64,000 bases of DNA from Sisyra terminalis (taxonomy: Eukaryota; Arthropoda; Insecta; Neuroptera; Sisyridae), in contig OY292274.1 of NCBI GenBank assembly GCA_958496175.1, positions 30,419,482-30,483,481 on the forward strand. The letters run 5' to 3'. How positions within the stretch are numbered: the stretch's first letter is position 1; the number at the start of each line of letters is the position of its first letter. The position numbers and the translations under genes are program-made. Positions 63,462 through 64,000 of this stretch are shown one piece after another. Below the pieces are notes generated by a model, which ran no database searches, had not been told where the DNA came from, and worked only from the letters and a program-made list of their open reading frames with translations.

Positions 63462-64000
63462 TTTTCTATGATACTTATAATTATTAAGTACGTTTCAACA
63501 TAACGTGTTAAGCTGTAAAAGATAAAGTAAATGTAGTAGTTCTTGGAATATTTTTTCACAGTATATTTTGGAACAAATCCTGCATCAAATTTTATAAATA
63601 TATCAAGTACATAAAATATATTCAATGTAATCACAATAGGTTATCATTTACGTTACTATTCGTTATAATGGGCAGAATGGGCATGACGGGTAATGAACGC
63701 GGTCAACGCGGTGGAGGTGATGAGAAGTTCCAAATGATCTCGAGCAATCCCGAAATTCTCCGAAAGAACATCCAGGGGATACCATAAATCTCAACCACGC
63801 ATGTGTTATTATTGTCAGTTTTGAATGCTTTGAAATAAAATTTAGTAAAAATTTAATTATTTATTCCATGTTATTGGGAATCGTAATGATCAAATCGATG
63901 TAGTGAATTCAGAATTTTTTATCTTAGAATTATTTAGATGAAATTAAATCAGTCCTGAAATGATTCGGTTCTTTATTATTAAGTATGATTAATTTTTAAT
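63462..64000. other. Upstream of Aven; no gene other than a possible histone H4 fragment
   Basis: AT-rich apart from the GC-richer block 63665-63787. Confidence 0.45.
63668..63787 (+). pseudogene. Possible decayed histone H4 5' fragment
   Basis: A 39-codon ORF, much richer in G and C than its surroundings, contains MTGNERGQRGGG and later ILRKNIQGIP. Histone H4 starts MTGRGKGGKG and has VLRDNIQGIT about 22-31 residues in. The order, spacing (within three codons) and composition suit a mutated copy that is cut off after codon 31. The middle does not align well, so chance cannot be excluded. Confidence 0.35.

Overview
The window looks like nuclear DNA from an arthropod, most likely an insect. 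It is strongly AT-rich, its genes are split by many short introns (often 50-60 nt, GT...AG), and the recognisable genes are animal ones: Crumbs, the piRNA helicase Spindle-E, a ZNF106-type WD40 protein, a GH16 beta-1,3-glucanase/GNBP, the splicing factor YJU2 and Aven. No order is claimed. Exon models below were built by hand from splice sites, and the reading frame was checked across every junction. Most end in sum-of-exon lengths divisible by three.

Layout. 1-6296: AT-rich sequence without a convincing exon, holding a probable DNA-transposon relic. 6297-16416 (+): crumbs, 25 exons in the window, ending in the canonical ERLI tail; the start-codon exon was not found. 18997-28842 (+): spindle-E, 19 coding exons, 1423 aa, whose intron 2 holds a long-TIR foldback element and two head-to-head tRNA-derived SINEs. 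30984-38393 (+): ZNF106-like protein, 7 exons, 1647 aa, with a hAT-type MITE in intron 1. 41035-42237 (-): secreted GH16 glucanase, 3 exons, with a small TIR element just upstream.

42909-48321 (-): a nearly full-length I-like non-LTR retrotransposon flanked by a perfect 12-bp target-site duplication; its ORF1 and ORF2 are broken by two A-tract frameshifts and one nonsense codon. 49168-50911: a 1.74-kb hAT-like element flanked by a perfect 8-bp duplication. It carries no visible transposase but does carry two spliced exons resembling the end of a DUF4806 protein. This is the most unusual object in the window.

51799-52880 (+): YJU2, 4 exons. 53018-60839 (-): an unrecognised 880-aa coiled-coil protein, 17 exons, convergent with YJU2. 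61074-63461 (-): an Aven homolog, 4 exons. 63668-63787: a short GC-richer ORF that may be a decayed histone H4 5' fragment.

The host genes do not form a pathway; they are ordinary neighbours (cell polarity, piRNA silencing, RNA processing, innate immunity or digestion, splicing, apoptosis control). The second theme is mobile DNA: at least one LINE, one DUF4806-bearing hAT-like element, three or four small TIR elements and five copies or pieces of one apparent SINE family.
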